Numbered from the stretch's first letter, positions 1-9,865 are shown. The stretch: 64,000 bases of DNA from Actinomarinicola tropica (GCF_009650215.1 NZ_CP045851.1:1155189-1219188); one strand, 5' to 3'. Numbers and translations are program-made. Notes: generated by a model from the sequence alone, not told the origin.

Positions 1-579
1 CACATGCTCCGCACCGACTGGTCCGACTGGTCGGCGGCGGCCGAGGCGGCGTACGAGGACCTCGCGGGTCGGTGCGAGTCCGTCGTCGTCGCCGGCCTGT
101 CGATGGGCGGCACGTTGACGTTGTGGCTCGCCGAGCGCCACCCCGAGATCGCCGGCCTCGTCGCCGTCAACCCCGCCTGCCCGCCCCCAGGGTCGTCCGC
201 CGAGGTCGTCGCCGGGCTGGAGGCGCTCCTCGAGTCCGGCCAGGAGACGATGGACGCCATCGGCGGCGACATCGCTGACCCCGACGCTCGCGAGCTCGCC
301 TACGAGCAGGTCCCGCTGCGCGGCCTCGTCAGCCTCATGCGCAACGCCGAGGACGTCGCCGCCGAGGTCGGGTCGATCCGCAGCCCCCTGCTGCTGATGA
401 CCAGTCCGGAGGACCACGTCGTCGACCCCGCGAACAGCGACCACCTCGCGGCCCACGTCGGTGGCGAGGTCGAACGGGTGACCCTCGAGCGCAGCTACCA
501 CGTCGCGACGCTCGACCACGACAAGGAGCTGGTGGAGGAGCAGGCGGTCGCCTTCGCCCGGAGGGTCACCGGCACCTGA
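1..579 (+). CDS. Alpha/beta hydrolase, carboxylesterase-like (5' end outside window)
   Basis: The frame is open from the first base, and the first methionine (base 4) is probably internal. The visible protein starts in the middle of an alpha/beta-hydrolase fold: the TDWSDW segment normally follows the first strands and the oxyanion-hole HG motif, which are missing here. The nucleophile elbow GLSMGG is clear, and the acid (in SPEDHVVD) and the histidine (in SYHVATLDHD) follow in the right order. This layout is typical of Est30-like carboxylesterases and monoacylglycerol lipases, which hydrolyse esters in the cytoplasm. The substrate cannot be told from sequence. The gene ends 17 bp before the MscS gene. 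Confidence 0.8.
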   Translation, partial: HMLRTDWSDWSAAAEAAYEDLAGRCESVVVAGLSMGGTLTLWLAERHPEIAGLVAVNPACPPPGSSAEVVAGLEALLESGQETMDAIGGDIADPDARELAYEQVPLRGLVSLMRNAEDVAAEVGSIRSPLLLMTSPEDHVVDPANSDHLAAHVGGEVERVTLERSYHVATLDHDKELVEEQAVAFARRVTGT

Positions 580-596
580 TCGGGTAGGGCCCGACG

Positions 597-1505
597 ATGG
601 AGCTCCAGGACGTCTGGGACCTGATCGTCGACAACCGGTCCCCGGGTGGCCGCCTGGCGACGAGCGCCGTCGTCGTGGCCGTCGGTGCGCTCGTGGCCGC
701 GGTGGCCGGTCGCGCCCTCGCCCGACGGGCCGACGACGTCTACAGCCGCTACTACGCCCGGAAGGTGACGCGCTACGTCGTCGCCCTGGTCGTCCTGCTG
801 GTGCTGGCGGTGGTGTGGCGCGCCTTCGCCGGTCGGGTCGGCGTCGTGCTCGGTCTGGCCACCGCGGGCCTGGCGTTCGCCATGCAGGAGGTCATCGGTG
901 CCGTGGCGGGCTGGTTCAACGTGCTGTCGGGGCGCATCTTCCGCGTCGGCGATCGCATCGAGATGGGAGGCGTCCGGGGCGACGTCATCGACATCACGCC
1001 GTTGCGCACCAAGGTGATGGAGATCGGCTCCGCCGACCAGAGCAGCACGCCGGTGAAGGGTCGCCAGTACACGGGCCGGATCGTGGCCATCTCCAACAAG
1101 GCCACGTTCACCGAGCCGGTCTACAACTACTCGGCGGCGTTCGAGTTCATCTGGGAGGAGCTGACGGTCCCGGTCGCGCACGGCGACGACTGGGAGCAGG
1201 CCGAGCGCATCCTCGAGGAGGAGGTCCGTCGGGTCTCGGCGTCCCGCGGGGCCCAGGACGCCATCCGCACCATGGCGCGCCGCTACCCGGTGCCCCGCGC
1301 CGAGGTCGAGCCCCGCGTGTTCCTCCGCGCCACCGACGACTACCTGGAGCTGTCGGCGCGCTTCGTCGTGCCGGTGCGGTCGGCGCGCTCGGTGAAGGAC
1401 GACCTCACTCGGCGCGTCATGGCCCGCCTCGGCGACGCCGGCATCGCCGTGGCCTCGACCACCCAGGACGTCACCGTGCACCGCCCCCACGGCGACGACG
1501 ACTGA
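597..1505 (+). CDS. Small-conductance mechanosensitive channel, MscS family
   Basis: This 302-aa protein has transmembrane segments at about residues 20-45 and 58-80. They are followed by the glycine/alanine-rich pore helix (GVVLGLATAGLAFAMQEVIGAVAGW) and the first strand of the MscS beta domain (FRVGDRIEMGGVRGDV). A soluble alpha/beta domain follows. MscS channels open under membrane tension to release solutes during osmotic downshock. A roughly 25-residue polar insert (about 143-167) sits within the beta domain where short MscS proteins have a tight turn. The start is the first ATG, 18 bp after the upstream stop, with no better candidate. Confidence 0.85.
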   Translation: MELQDVWDLIVDNRSPGGRLATSAVVVAVGALVAAVAGRALARRADDVYSRYYARKVTRYVVALVVLLVLAVVWRAFAGRVGVVLGLATAGLAFAMQEVIGAVAGWFNVLSGRIFRVGDRIEMGGVRGDVIDITPLRTKVMEIGSADQSSTPVKGRQYTGRIVAISNKATFTEPVYNYSAAFEFIWEELTVPVAHGDDWEQAERILEEEVRRVSASRGAQDAIRTMARRYPVPRAEVEPRVFLRATDDYLELSARFVVPVRSARSVKDDLTRRVMARLGDAGIAVASTTQDVTVHRPHGDDD

Positions 1506-1541
1506 CCGGCGACGCCGTCCCGGGGGCGCGGAGGTGCCCTC

Positions 1542-1547
1542 TAGGCT
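1542..1547 (+). promoter_or_regulatory. Likely -10 box of gatC (leaderless start)
   Basis: TAGGCT fits the actinobacterial TAnnnT box. It ends 7 nt before the gatC ATG at 1555, which would place the transcription start at or next to the start codon. No Shine-Dalgarno sequence is visible. Confidence 0.5.
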
Positions 1548-1554
1548 GCGTCGC

Positions 1555-1857
1555 ATGCCCGATCCGATCTCGCGCGACGACGTCGCGCACGTCGCCGACC
1601 TGGCGCGGCTCCGCCTCACCGACGACGAGCTCGACCACTTCACCGAGCAGCTCGCCGCGGTGCTCGACCACGCCCGCGACGTCGAGGGGCTCGACGTCGC
1701 CGACGTCCCACCCACCGCGCACCCCTACGAGCTCACGAACGTGCTGCGGCCCGACGAGGTCCGGCCCACGCTCGACCGCGACGAGGTCCTCGCCGAGGCA
1801 CCGGCGGCCGAAGCCGGCCAGTTCCGGGTGCCGCCCGTCCTCGGGGAGGCGCCGTGA
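1555..1857 (+). CDS. gatC: Asp-tRNA(Asn)/Glu-tRNA(Gln) amidotransferase subunit C
   Basis: The protein is 100 aa, the usual GatC length. It begins with the conserved [22 protein letters not shown] pattern and carries the C-terminal DEVRPTL segment. GatC is the small scaffold that wraps around GatA and GatB and steadies the complex that converts misacylated Glu-tRNA(Gln) to Gln-tRNA(Gln). An upstream in-frame start at 1534 was rejected because it adds seven basic residues not seen in the family and precedes the TAGGCT box. gatA starts inside its last codons (GTGA overlap at 1854), which implies translational coupling. Confidence 0.95.
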   Translation: MPDPISRDDVAHVADLARLRLTDDELDHFTEQLAAVLDHARDVEGLDVADVPPTAHPYELTNVLRPDEVRPTLDRDEVLAEAPAAEAGQFRVPPVLGEAP

Positions 1858-3272
1858 CCACCGCGGTCGAGATCGCCGCAGCCGTCCGGGCGGGGGAGCG
1901 CACGGCCCGGGAGGTCCTCGACGAGCACCTCGCCGCCATCGACGCCCGCGAGCCCGAGCTGCACGCCTTCAACCTGGTCACCGCCGACGAGGCGCGGGCC
2001 ACGGCCGACGCCGTCGACGCCGCTCGCGCTGCGGGGCACGACCTCGGTCCCCTCGCCGGCGTCCCCGTCGCGCTGAAGGACAACCTCTGCACCCGTGGCG
2101 TGCCGACGACCTGCTCGTCCCGCATCCTCGACGGGTGGCGGCCGCCGTACGACGCCACGGTGGTCGAGCGGCTCGCCGCGGCGGGTGCGGTCGTCGTCGG
2201 CAAGACGAACCTCGACGAGTTCGCCATGGGCAGCTCGACGGAGAACTCCGCGTTCGGCCCGACGCGCAACCCCCACGACCCCTCGCGGGTGCCCGGTGGG
2301 TCGAGCGGGGGCAGCGCCGCGGCGGTGGCGGCCGGCTTCGCCCCGCTGTCGCTCGGCTCCGACACCGGCGGCTCCATCCGCCAGCCCGCGGCGCTCTGCG
2401 GCGTCGTCGGCGTCAAGCCCACCTACGGCACGGTCTCGCGCTACGGCCTCGTGGCCTTCGCCTCGTCGCTCGACCAGATCGGGCCGTTCGCCACCACCGT
2501 CGAGGACGCGGCGCTGCTGCTCGAGGTCATCGGCGGCCACGACCCCCTCGACTCCACGTCCATCCCCCAGCCGGTGGGCGACCTGCGCGGTCAGCTCGGC
2601 CGCGGCGTCGAGGGCCTGCGGGTCGGCGTCGTGCGGGAGCTCACCGGTGAGGGCATCGCCCCCGACGTCGCCCGACGGGTCCGCGAGGCGGCGGACGCGC
2701 TGGCGGCGGCTGGTGCCCACGTCACCGAGTCGTCCGTGCCGGCCGCGGTCTACGGGCTGTCGGCGTACTACCTCATCGCGCCGGCCGAGGCGTCGAGCAA
2801 CCTCGCTCGCTACGACGGCGTCCGGTACGGCCTGCGGGTCGACGCCGGCAACACCCCGGACATGAACGAGGCCACGCGCACCGAGGGCTTCGGCGACGAG
2901 GTCAAGCGCCGCATCATGCTCGGCACCTACGCGCTCTCCGCCGGCTACTACGACGCCTACTACGGCAAGGCCCAACGGGTGCGCACGCTCATCATCCGCG
3001 ACTTCGCCGCCGCCTACGAGGACGTCGACGTGCTGCTCTCGCCCACGTCGCCGACGACGGCGTTCGCCTTCGGCGACAAGACCGCCGACCCCCTCACCAT
3101 GTACCTCAACGACGTCTGCACGATCCCGTCCAACCTGGCCGGCGATCCGGCGGTGTCGGTGCCGTTCGGCACCGGCGACGACGGGCTCCCGGTCGGCGTG
3201 CAGGTGATGGCACCTGCCCTCCAGGAGGGCACGATGCTGCGGGTCGCCGCGGCGCTGGAGGCGAGCCGATGA
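1854..3272 (+). CDS. gatA: Glu-tRNA(Gln) amidotransferase subunit A
   Basis: This 472-aa amidase-signature enzyme hydrolyses glutamine and passes the ammonia to GatB. The Lys-Ser(cis)-Ser triad is complete: K75 in ALKDN, S150 in PGGSSGGS and S174 in [10 protein letters not shown]. This is the same spacing as the characterised bacterial GatA proteins. The GTG start at 1854 overlaps the gatC stop by 4 bp, and the 3' end overlaps gatB by 4 bp, so the three subunits are made from one message in the order C-A-B. Confidence 0.97.
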   Translation: MTTAVEIAAAVRAGERTAREVLDEHLAAIDAREPELHAFNLVTADEARATADAVDAARAAGHDLGPLAGVPVALKDNLCTRGVPTTCSSRILDGWRPPYDATVVERLAAAGAVVVGKTNLDEFAMGSSTENSAFGPTRNPHDPSRVPGGSSGGSAAAVAAGFAPLSLGSDTGGSIRQPAALCGVVGVKPTYGTVSRYGLVAFASSLDQIGPFATTVEDAALLLEVIGGHDPLDSTSIPQPVGDLRGQLGRGVEGLRVGVVRELTGEGIAPDVARRVREAADALAAAGAHVTESSVPAAVYGLSAYYLIAPAEASSNLARYDGVRYGLRVDAGNTPDMNEATRTEGFGDEVKRRIMLGTYALSAGYYDAYYGKAQRVRTLIIRDFAAAYEDVDVLLSPTSPTTAFAFGDKTADPLTMYLNDVCTIPSNLAGDPAVSVPFGTGDDGLPVGVQVMAPALQEGTMLRVAAALEASR

Positions 3273-4696
3273 GCGCCACCGAGTCCGGGCTCCCCGGCGA
3301 CTGGGAGATGGTCGTCGGCCTCGAGGTCCACTGCGAGCTCTCGACCGCCACCAAGCTGTTCTGCGGCTGCCCCAACCACTTCGGCTCGGAGCCGAACACC
3401 AACGTCTGCCCGGTGTGCCTCGGGCTCCCCGGGTCGCTGCCGGTGCTCAACGCCGCCGCGGTCACCTACGCCATGCGTCTCGGCCGGGCGCTGCACTGCG
3501 AGGTGCGGCCGTCGGTCTTCGCCCGGAAGAACTACTTCTACCCGGACATGCCGAAGGACTACCAGGTCAGCCAGTACGACCAGCCCACCAACGTCGACGG
3601 GTGGCTGGAGCTGCCCGACGGCACGCGCGTCGGCATCGAGCGGGCCCACATCGAGGAGGACACCGGCAAGTCGACCCACGTCGGCGGCGGCGGACGCATC
3701 CACGAGGCCGGCTACTCGCTCGTCGACTACAACCGGGCCGGGGTCCCGCTCGTCGAGATCGTCGGTCGCCCCGACCTCCGCACGTCCGAGCAGGCCCGCC
3801 AGTACGTGGCGGAGCTGCGGGCGATCATCCTCGCCGTCGACGTCTCCGACGCCAAGATGGAGGAGGGGTCGATGCGGGTCGACGCCAACGTGTCGGTCCG
3901 CCGACCCGGCGAGCCGTTCGGGACGCGCTGCGAGATCAAGAACCTCAACTCGCTGCGGTCGCTCGGGCGGGCGATCGACTACGAGGCCCGCCGTCAGATC
4001 GCGCTCCTCGAGGCCGGTGACCGCGTCGTCCAGCAGACCCGTCACTGGGACGAGGCCGACGGGCGCACCCACACGTTGCGCAGCAAGGAGGAAGCGGAGG
4101 ACTACCGGTACTTCGCCGAACCCGACCTCGTGCCGCTCGACCCCACCGCCGACGAGGTCGCGGCGATCGACGACGCGCTGCCGGCGCTCCCCGCCGAGCG
4201 TCGCCACCGCCTGGCCGAGGCGTCGGGCACCACGCCGGCCACCGCGGCCATCGCCGTCGAGCGCGGGCTCGACGTGTTGGCGCTCGCGGCCATCGACGCC
4301 GGAGGGCCGCCCGAGCGGGTCCTCACCCACGTCGAGCACAACCTCGGCGCCGAGGCCACCACCCTCGCACCCGCCGCGTTCGCCCGCCTCGTCCAGATGG
4401 AGACCGGCGGCGAGCTCACCGCCACCCAGGCCAAGCAGGTGCTGGCGGAGATGGTCGAGACCGGTGCCGCACCGGACGAGATCGCCGCCGCCCGGGGGTT
4501 CGAGGCCATGGACACCGGCGCTCTCGAGGCCCTCGTCGACGAGGCGATCGCCGCCGATCCGGCCGCCTGGGAGAAGTACCAGGCCGGCGACGACAAGGTC
4601 GCGGGGGCCTTCGTGGGCTACGCCATGAAGGCCACGCGGGGGCAGGCCGACGGCAAGGCGTTCACCGCCCTCCTGCGGGCCCGCGCCGGTCGCTGA
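3269..4696 (+). CDS. gatB: Asp/Glu-tRNA amidotransferase subunit B
   Basis: This 475-aa GatB binds the misacylated tRNA, phosphorylates the Glu (or Asp) side chain and accepts ammonia from GatA. It opens with the VGLEVHCEL signature. A four-cysteine zinc site follows (C32, C34, C47, C50). The middle carries the conserved blocks YPDMPKDYQ and RADVN-like [10 protein letters not shown], and the C-terminal YqeY/tail domain ends in a [10 protein letters not shown]-type motif. The protein is full length and is the last gene of gatCAB. gltX and tRNA-Gln lie elsewhere in this window, consistent with the indirect route to Gln-tRNA. Confidence 0.97.
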   Translation: MSATESGLPGDWEMVVGLEVHCELSTATKLFCGCPNHFGSEPNTNVCPVCLGLPGSLPVLNAAAVTYAMRLGRALHCEVRPSVFARKNYFYPDMPKDYQVSQYDQPTNVDGWLELPDGTRVGIERAHIEEDTGKSTHVGGGGRIHEAGYSLVDYNRAGVPLVEIVGRPDLRTSEQARQYVAELRAIILAVDVSDAKMEEGSMRVDANVSVRRPGEPFGTRCEIKNLNSLRSLGRAIDYEARRQIALLEAGDRVVQQTRHWDEADGRTHTLRSKEEAEDYRYFAEPDLVPLDPTADEVAAIDDALPALPAERRHRLAEASGTTPATAAIAVERGLDVLALAAIDAGGPPERVLTHVEHNLGAEATTLAPAAFARLVQMETGGELTATQAKQVLAEMVETGAAPDEIAAARGFEAMDTGALEALVDEAIAADPAAWEKYQAGDDKVAGAFVGYAMKATRGQADGKAFTALLRARAGR

Positions 4697-4740
4697 CCGC
4701 TCGGCCGGTAAGAATGGTCCTCCGAGCGAGGAGGCGGTCC

Positions 4741-5718
4741 ATGCCACATCGACTGGTCACCCTGATCCTCACGCTGTGCGTCATCGCCGCAGCGTGCGGT
4801 GACGACGGCGGCGACGATCCCGCGGCCGACCCCGCGGACGACACGACGACCAGCACCACCGAGGTCGAGGCCGACGGGGCGGAGGAGCCCCTCCCGGACA
4901 ACCTGGCCGACCTCGTGGGACCGAGCCCGGGACTCGATCCCGGGGCGGCTCAGCAGTGGTACCTCGACCGCGAGGTCGAGCGGCAGGAGGCCCTGGTGGC
5001 GTGCATGGACGAGGCCGGCTTCGAGTACGTGCCGGTCGACCCCGCCGAGCTGTCCGAGTCGCCGTGGGACGCCGACATCCCGTGGGAGTCCGACGAGTGG
5101 GTCGCGACCTACGGCTTCGGCGCCTCCACGCTGCGCTACCCGAGCTCGGTCCTCGGCCCCGACCTCGTCGGCTACGACGACCAGCCCGACGACGCCGAGC
5201 CGCATCCCAACCAGGTGTACGTGCAGGGCCTGCCCGAGGACGAGCAGGAGGCCTGGAGCGCCGCGCGCACCGACTGCGACGCCCGCGCCTGGCAGGACAG
5301 CCAGTCCGAGAACCTCGCCGCCGCGTTCAACGAGCGCTTCGCGGACGAGCTCGCCGCGATGTACGACGCCGTCCGTGACGACCCCCGCTACCAGCAGATC
5401 CTCGAGGACGTGCGGGCCTGCGTGCGGGAGACCGGCGTCGAGTACGTCGACCACGAGACGACCCTGAACGCCATCGAGGAGCGCCTCGCGCCGCTCGACC
5501 CCGTCATCGCCGACGGCACCCTCGACGAGGCGACCCGGGCCGAGCTGGCTGCCATCCAGCAGGAGGAGATCGCGGTGGCCACCGCCGTCGCCGACTGCGA
5601 CGGCCGCTTCCTCTCCGACAACCCCGACTACCAGGCCCTGCTCGCCGAGCACGAGGCCGAGTTCATCGCCGAGCACGAGGACCAGCTCCGCGACTTCCTG
5701 TCCCAGGCCGACGCCTGA
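4741..5718 (+). CDS. Secreted lipoprotein of unknown function
   Basis: This 325-aa protein has a classic lipoprotein signal: a basic start, the hydrophobic run LVTLILTLCVIAA, and a lipobox ending in AAC at about residue 19. An acidic Asp/Thr-rich linker follows. The mature part is helical and acidic, with paired cysteines (ACMDEAGF, TDCDARAW, VRACVRETG, VADCDGRF) that could form disulfides. The start is the ATG at 4741, which follows GAGGAGG by 5 nt; an upstream start at 4714 would add nine residues and spoil the signal. I recognise no enzymatic domain. The next gene is also a short acidic lipoprotein, so the two may be co-expressed. Confidence 0.7.
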   Translation: MPHRLVTLILTLCVIAAACGDDGGDDPAADPADDTTTSTTEVEADGAEEPLPDNLADLVGPSPGLDPGAAQQWYLDREVERQEALVACMDEAGFEYVPVDPAELSESPWDADIPWESDEWVATYGFGASTLRYPSSVLGPDLVGYDDQPDDAEPHPNQVYVQGLPEDEQEAWSAARTDCDARAWQDSQSENLAAAFNERFADELAAMYDAVRDDPRYQQILEDVRACVRETGVEYVDHETTLNAIEERLAPLDPVIADGTLDEATRAELAAIQQEEIAVATAVADCDGRFLSDNPDYQALLAEHEAEFIAEHEDQLRDFLSQADA

Positions 5719-5754
5719 GGCGGCTGCACCCCCCACCACGAGAGGACCCCCGAC

Positions 5755-6369
5755 ATGACCACCCGAGCCCTTCGACTCCTCGCGGCCGTGCTCGCCGCCG
5801 TGCTGCTCGCCGCGGCGTGCGGCGGCGACGACGACGGCGATGACGCCACCACCACGACCTCCGCCGAGGAGGCCGAGGAGGAGACGACGACCACCTCGGA
5901 GGCCGAGGAGGAGACGACGACCACCTCCGAGGAGACCACCGAGACCACCGAGGAGGCCGGCGGGACCACCGGCGGCACGCTCGACCTCGAGGCCCTCGCC
6001 GACGTCGACGACTTCTGCGAGCTCGAGTCGTTCGGCGACGACATCGACGACGCGATCTTCGACGACACCGCCGAGGAGCCTGCGACGCCCGAGCAGATGC
6101 AGGCCTCGTTCGACGCCATGTCCGCGTTCCTCACCCGGGCCAACCAGATCGCACCGGAGGAGATCCGCGCCGACTTCGCCCTGGTCTCCGAGGGCTTCCT
6201 CGAGCTCATCGGCCTGATGGCCGAGTACGACTACGACTTCATGGCCCTCGGGATGGCCGCCCAGCAGGACCCGGAGCTGGCCCAGCGCCTCGAGCTGCTC
6301 GAGTCGCCCGAGTACCAGCAGGCGTCCGAGAACGTCGACGCCTGGATCGACGCCAACTGCGGCGACTGA
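5755..6369 (+). CDS. Acidic lipoprotein with Thr/Glu-rich linker
   Basis: This 204-aa protein has a signal peptide (LRLLAAVLAAVLLAAAC) with the lipobox cysteine at about residue 22. A low-complexity linker of Glu and Thr (about residues 32-68) comes from a 30-bp tandem repeat. A helical domain of about 130 aa follows, with two cysteines (FCELESF near its start and NCGD at the very end) that may pair. The Thr-rich linker is typical of actinobacterial cell-wall-tethered lipoproteins. The function is unknown. AGAGGA at 5740-5745, 9 nt before the ATG, is a good ribosome-binding site. The gene ends base-to-base against the convergent ABC operon. Confidence 0.65.
   Translation: MTTRALRLLAAVLAAVLLAAACGGDDDGDDATTTTSAEEAEEETTTTSEAEEETTTTSEETTETTEEAGGTTGGTLDLEALADVDDFCELESFGDDIDDAIFDDTAEEPATPEQMQASFDAMSAFLTRANQIAPEEIRADFALVSEGFLELIGLMAEYDYDFMALGMAAQQDPELAQRLELLESPEYQQASENVDAWIDANCGD
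5871..5930 (+). repeat. 30-bp tandem repeat (two copies) in the lipoprotein linker
   Basis: The unit starting GGCCGAGGAGGAGACGACGA occurs at 5871 and again at 5901 with one late mismatch. It encodes alternating Glu- and Thr-rich decapeptides, so copy-number change would only lengthen the linker. Confidence 0.8.
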
Positions 6370-7089
6370 TCAGGCCACGTCGCGGCGGTGGAGGAACCGC
6401 GTAGTGAGGGCGATGCCGACCATCGCCACCAGCACCGGCACCACCACCGCCGCGATCGGGTCGATCGAGGCCAGGCGCAGCTCGACGTCGGCGGCCTCGG
6501 CGAGGATCGACCGGCCGTAGGCCTGGACCGACAGGCGGGCCGACCCGGTGCCGGCCCGGGCGACGAAGCCCTCCCAGATGAGCATGTAGGTGATGCCCCA
6601 GGCGAGGGCCCGCTTCACCCGCAGGCCGAGGGCGGTGAACAGACCCGAGTACGCGAGGCAGCAGACGGCCGCGGCCACGACGGTGCCGACGACCGCCCCG
6701 CCGTCGCCGCCGCTCGCGAGGGCCGCGGCGAGGCCGAGCGGGAGGGTCACGACCGGGAGCGAGACCGTCGCCGCGGCGAGGGTGGCCGCGGTGGCGATCG
6801 TCTCGCGTGGCACCGGCCGCAGCCACAGGTAGACGAGGGTGTTGTCCTCGGTCATGTCGCCGAGCGCCGCGGAGGCGAACACGAGCGAGACGACGGGGAC
6901 GAGCACCGACAGCCCGTAGCCGTTGACCATGTCGGCGGCGGACTGCACCCGGTCGAGTGGTTCGGAGGAGCCGATCGCCAGCCCGAGCAGGACGGCGATC
7001 GCGCCGAGCGCGACGAGCAGCGCCAGGCGTGCCTTGGTGGCGATGGCGCTCAGCACCACGCGGTAGATCGGTCCCAGTCCGTGCATCAC
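6370..7089 (-). CDS. ABC transporter permease (ABC-2 type)
   Basis: This 239-aa protein has about six hydrophobic segments. It contains the phrase FASAALGDMTEDNTLVYLWLRPVPRETIATA, typical of ABC-2-type permeases that pair with a separate ATPase. It is the last gene of a four-gene operon and overlaps the upstream ATPase gene by 4 bp, so it is probably that protein's membrane partner. The substrate is unknown. The gene's stop abuts the stop of the convergent lipoprotein gene. Confidence 0.75.
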   Translation of the reverse strand: MMHGLGPIYRVVLSAIATKARLALLVALGAIAVLLGLAIGSSEPLDRVQSAADMVNGYGLSVLVPVVSLVFASAALGDMTEDNTLVYLWLRPVPRETIATAATLAAATVSLPVVTLPLGLAAALASGGDGGAVVGTVVAAAVCCLAYSGLFTALGLRVKRALAWGITYMLIWEGFVARAGTGSARLSVQAYGRSILAEAADVELRLASIDPIAAVVVPVLVAMVGIALTTRFLHRRDVA

Positions 7090-8009
7090 CGTCGGCTCAC
7101 CAGGTAGCGGAAGACGCTCTCGAGGTCGTCGTCGAGCCCGTGCAGCTCCCGGAGGTGCGCACCGAGCTCCCGTGCGGTCGGCGCCACGGCCCGGCGGAAC
7201 GCAGCGATGTCGGTCGTGTCGACGAGCACGAGGTCGTCGCCCTCGACCCGCACGGCCATGGCGGTGCCCGCCGCGAGCAGCGCGCCGGCGAGCTCGCGGG
7301 GTCGGTCGGTGCGCAGCCGCAGCCGGTGGGGGCGGTCGTCCATGAGGGCCCGGATCTCACGGAAGTCGCCCTCGGCGGCCAGGCGACCGTGGGCGACGAC
7401 GAGCACCCGCGACCCGAAGCGCTCGACCTCCTCGAGGACGTGGCTCGACACGACGACGCAGCGGCCGGCGTCGCCGAGCTGGTGGAAGAGGGCCACCATG
7501 TGGAGGCGCTGGCGGGGATCGAGGCCGGTGAGGGGCTCGTCGAGGACGATGACGTGCGGGTCGTGGACGATCGCCTGGGCGATCTTCACCCGTTGGCGCA
7601 TGCCCTTCGAGTACGTGGCGACGTGGCGATGGTCGTCGGAGTCGAGCTCGACGGTGCCGAGGGCGCGGCGGGCGGCGCCGTCGGGATCGTCGAGGCCGTG
7701 CAGCTCGGCGGCGAGGCGCACGAACTCGAGCGCGGTGCGACCCTCGAACAGGCCGTCCTGCTGGGGGACGAGGCCGATGTGGCGCGACAGCGTGTGGTCC
7801 CGGCGGGGGTCGCGGCCGAGCACCCGGACGGTGCCGCGGGACGGGGCGGTGAGCCCGCACAGCATCCGCAGGACCGTGGACTTGCCGGCGCCGTTCGGGC
7901 CGAGCAGCGCCGTCACGCCGGGCCCGACGTGGAAGCTGACCTCGGAGACGGCGACGAGGTCGCCGAAGAACTTCGTCACGTCCTCGACGGCGATCATCGG
8001 TTCGCTCAT
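7086..8009 (-). CDS. ABC transporter ATP-binding protein
   Basis: This 307-aa ATPase has Walker A GPNGAGKST, Q-loop VPQQDGLF, signature YSKGMRQRVKIAQA, Walker B VIVLDEPLTGLDP and the switch histidine in SSHVLEEVE. A C-terminal domain of about 90 aa follows. This is the arrangement of DrrA/CcmA-like exporters. The start at 8009 (MSEPMIAVEDV) is chosen because it overlaps the upstream permease by 4 bp; the frame stays open further upstream, but that part is antisense to the permease frame and unlike any ATPase. Confidence 0.9.
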   Translation of the reverse strand: MSEPMIAVEDVTKFFGDLVAVSEVSFHVGPGVTALLGPNGAGKSTVLRMLCGLTAPSRGTVRVLGRDPRRDHTLSRHIGLVPQQDGLFEGRTALEFVRLAAELHGLDDPDGAARRALGTVELDSDDHRHVATYSKGMRQRVKIAQAIVHDPHVIVLDEPLTGLDPRQRLHMVALFHQLGDAGRCVVVSSHVLEEVERFGSRVLVVAHGRLAAEGDFREIRALMDDRPHRLRLRTDRPRELAGALLAAGTAMAVRVEGDDLVLVDTTDIAAFRRAVAPTARELGAHLRELHGLDDDLESVFRYLVSRR

Positions 8010-8872
8010 CGGGTGACCTCCAGGCGCCGGTAGCGCCACACGACGATGCCGAGGAACAGCGCGGTCCACGCCACGTTGGCGGCGACCAGGGTGCCGGTGG
8101 CGATCTCCGGGAAGTTCGGCGGCGCCGTGTCGTAGATGCGGAGCACCAGCTCGAGCGGGATGTTGAGCAGGTCGACCACCCGGAACGTCTCCGAGGCACC
8201 CGCCCCGTCGACGAGGGCGCTGGCGACGGCCCCGCTGAGGAACAGGGCCAGGATCACGGCGGCCGAGGCGAAGCCGTTGCGGTCGGTCAGCGAGGCGATC
8301 GCGAGCGAGAGGGACGTGTAGACGCCGGCGACGACGGTGCCCGACACCAGGATGCGCCACAGGATGGCGAGGACGTCGCCCACGCCGTCGGGGCCCGAGC
8401 CCTCGATGGTGAAGGCGAGGAGCATGAGCAGCGGCGGCCCGATCGTGACCACGGCGAGGGAGGCGACAACGGCGAGGGCCTTCGACGCCAGGTAGGTCAT
8501 GCGATCGAGCGGCGACGCGAAGTAGAGGCCGATCATCCGGGTGCGGCGGTCGGTGCAGAGGAGCTCGGGGGCGACGAAGGCCGCGAAGAGCCAGATCGCG
8601 GAGGAGATGAAGCCGTAGTACTCGCCGTAGTCGACGACGTCGTCGCCGAGCCCCTCGGGGAGCAGGGCCGCCATCCCGACGAACACCACCGCCGGCAGGC
8701 AGGAGATGACGATGATGGCGATCGGCAGCACCTTCGGCCAGAACCCGCGGCGGAGGCCGAGGACGCGCCCCAGGCTGAAGAGGGTGAGGGTGCGGACCGC
8801 GTGGCCGACGCCGCCGCGCTCCTCGGCGTAGGTGCGGTAGCCCTGGTCGAGGATCCGGGCCTGGTCGCTCAT
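8006..8872 (-). CDS. ABC transporter permease
   Basis: This 288-aa membrane protein has about six hydrophobic helices after a roughly 45-residue cytoplasmic N-terminus. The segment APELLCTDRRTRMIGLYFASPLDRMTYLASKA is characteristic of ABC-2 permeases of bacterial exporters. It overlaps both neighbours by 4 bp. In the operon ATPase-permease-ATPase-permease, it most likely works with the ATPase encoded immediately upstream (8869-9825). The transported compound cannot be inferred. Confidence 0.8.
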   Translation of the reverse strand: MSDQARILDQGYRTYAEERGGVGHAVRTLTLFSLGRVLGLRRGFWPKVLPIAIIVISCLPAVVFVGMAALLPEGLGDDVVDYGEYYGFISSAIWLFAAFVAPELLCTDRRTRMIGLYFASPLDRMTYLASKALAVVASLAVVTIGPPLLMLLAFTIEGSGPDGVGDVLAILWRILVSGTVVAGVYTSLSLAIASLTDRNGFASAAVILALFLSGAVASALVDGAGASETFRVVDLLNIPLELVLRIYDTAPPNFPEIATGTLVAANVAWTALFLGIVVWRYRRLEVTR

Positions 8873-9825
8873 CCGGCCTCCCGGAGGAAGATCTGCTCGA
8901 GGCTCACCCGGCGAGGGGCGAGCGACCGGAGGGGGGCGCCGACGTTGGCGATCGCGTCGCGCACGGCGTCGAGGGTGAGGTCGACGTCGCCGCGAACCTC
9001 GACGGCGATCTGGGTGCCCTCGACCTCGACGTCCCAACCGACGTCGCGCAGCTGCGCGGCGACGGCCTCGACGTCCGACTCGACCACCGCCACGACCCCG
9101 GTGCTGTCGCCCCGCAGCTCCTCCAACCGTCCGGAGGCCACGACCCGACCGCCGCCGAGGATGACGACGCCGTCGCAGATCCGCTCGACCTCCTCGAGGA
9201 GGTGCGAGGAGAGCACGACGTCGATGCCGAACTCGGTGCCGATGCGCCGGATGAGGGCCAGCATGTCGTCGCGCTGGACCGGGTCGAGGCCGTCGGTGGG
9301 CTCGTCGAGGAGGAGCAACGACGGGTCGTGGGCGAGCGCCTGGGCGAGCTTCACCCGCTGGCGCTGGCCGGTCGACATCGTGCCGATGGCCCGGAAGCGC
9401 TCCTCGCCGAGGCCGACCTGCCAGAGGGCGTCGCTCGCTCGGGTCGTGGCGGCGCGCTTCGGCAGCCCGTGGATCTCGGCGATGTGGCGCACGAGGTCGT
9501 GGGCCCGCATGTCGGGAGGGAGCATGTGGTGCTCGGGCGAGTAGCCGATCCGGGCCCGGATCTCCGGTCCGGCCGAGGCGGGGTCGAGGCCGAGGACCTC
9601 GAGGGTGCCGGCGTCGGCCCGGTGGAGGCCGAGGACCATGCCGAGCAGCGTCGTCTTGCCGGCGCCGTTCGAACCGAGGAGCCCGGTGACGCCGCGCCCG
9701 ATCGAGAACGTCGCGCCGTCGAGGGCGTGGGTCGTGCCCCACGTCTTCGTGATGCCGTGGCCACGGATCGCGACGGACCGTCCGGCCGTCGCCAGCGGCG
9801 GAGGTGGGGGAGGGGTGAGCGACAC
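8869..9825 (-). CDS. ABC transporter ATP-binding protein, first gene of exporter operon
   Basis: This 318-aa ATPase has a Pro-rich N-terminus, Walker A GSNGAGKTT, signature MSTGQRQRVKLAQA, Walker B LLLLDEPTDGLDP and switch SSHLLEEVE. A C-terminal accessory domain of about 100 aa follows. It is the promoter-proximal gene of the exporter operon and diverges from ilvD with only 46 bp between the start codons, so the two promoters must overlap or sit back to back. Confidence 0.9.
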   Translation of the reverse strand: MSLTPPPPPPLATAGRSVAIRGHGITKTWGTTHALDGATFSIGRGVTGLLGSNGAGKTTLLGMVLGLHRADAGTLEVLGLDPASAGPEIRARIGYSPEHHMLPPDMRAHDLVRHIAEIHGLPKRAATTRASDALWQVGLGEERFRAIGTMSTGQRQRVKLAQALAHDPSLLLLDEPTDGLDPVQRDDMLALIRRIGTEFGIDVVLSSHLLEEVERICDGVVILGGGRVVASGRLEELRGDSTGVVAVVESDVEAVAAQLRDVGWDVEVEGTQIAVEVRGDVDLTLDAVRDAIANVGAPLRSLAPRRVSLEQIFLREAG

Positions 9826-9859
9826 TGGATCGGAATGGTAGGTGGTCGCGCCGCGCTCT

Positions 9860-9865
9860 TAGTGT
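9860..9865 (+). promoter_or_regulatory. Likely -10 box of ilvD
   Basis: TAGTGT is a TAnnnT box that ends 6 nt before the ilvD ATG at 9872. It implies a leaderless or nearly leaderless transcript. Confidence 0.5.
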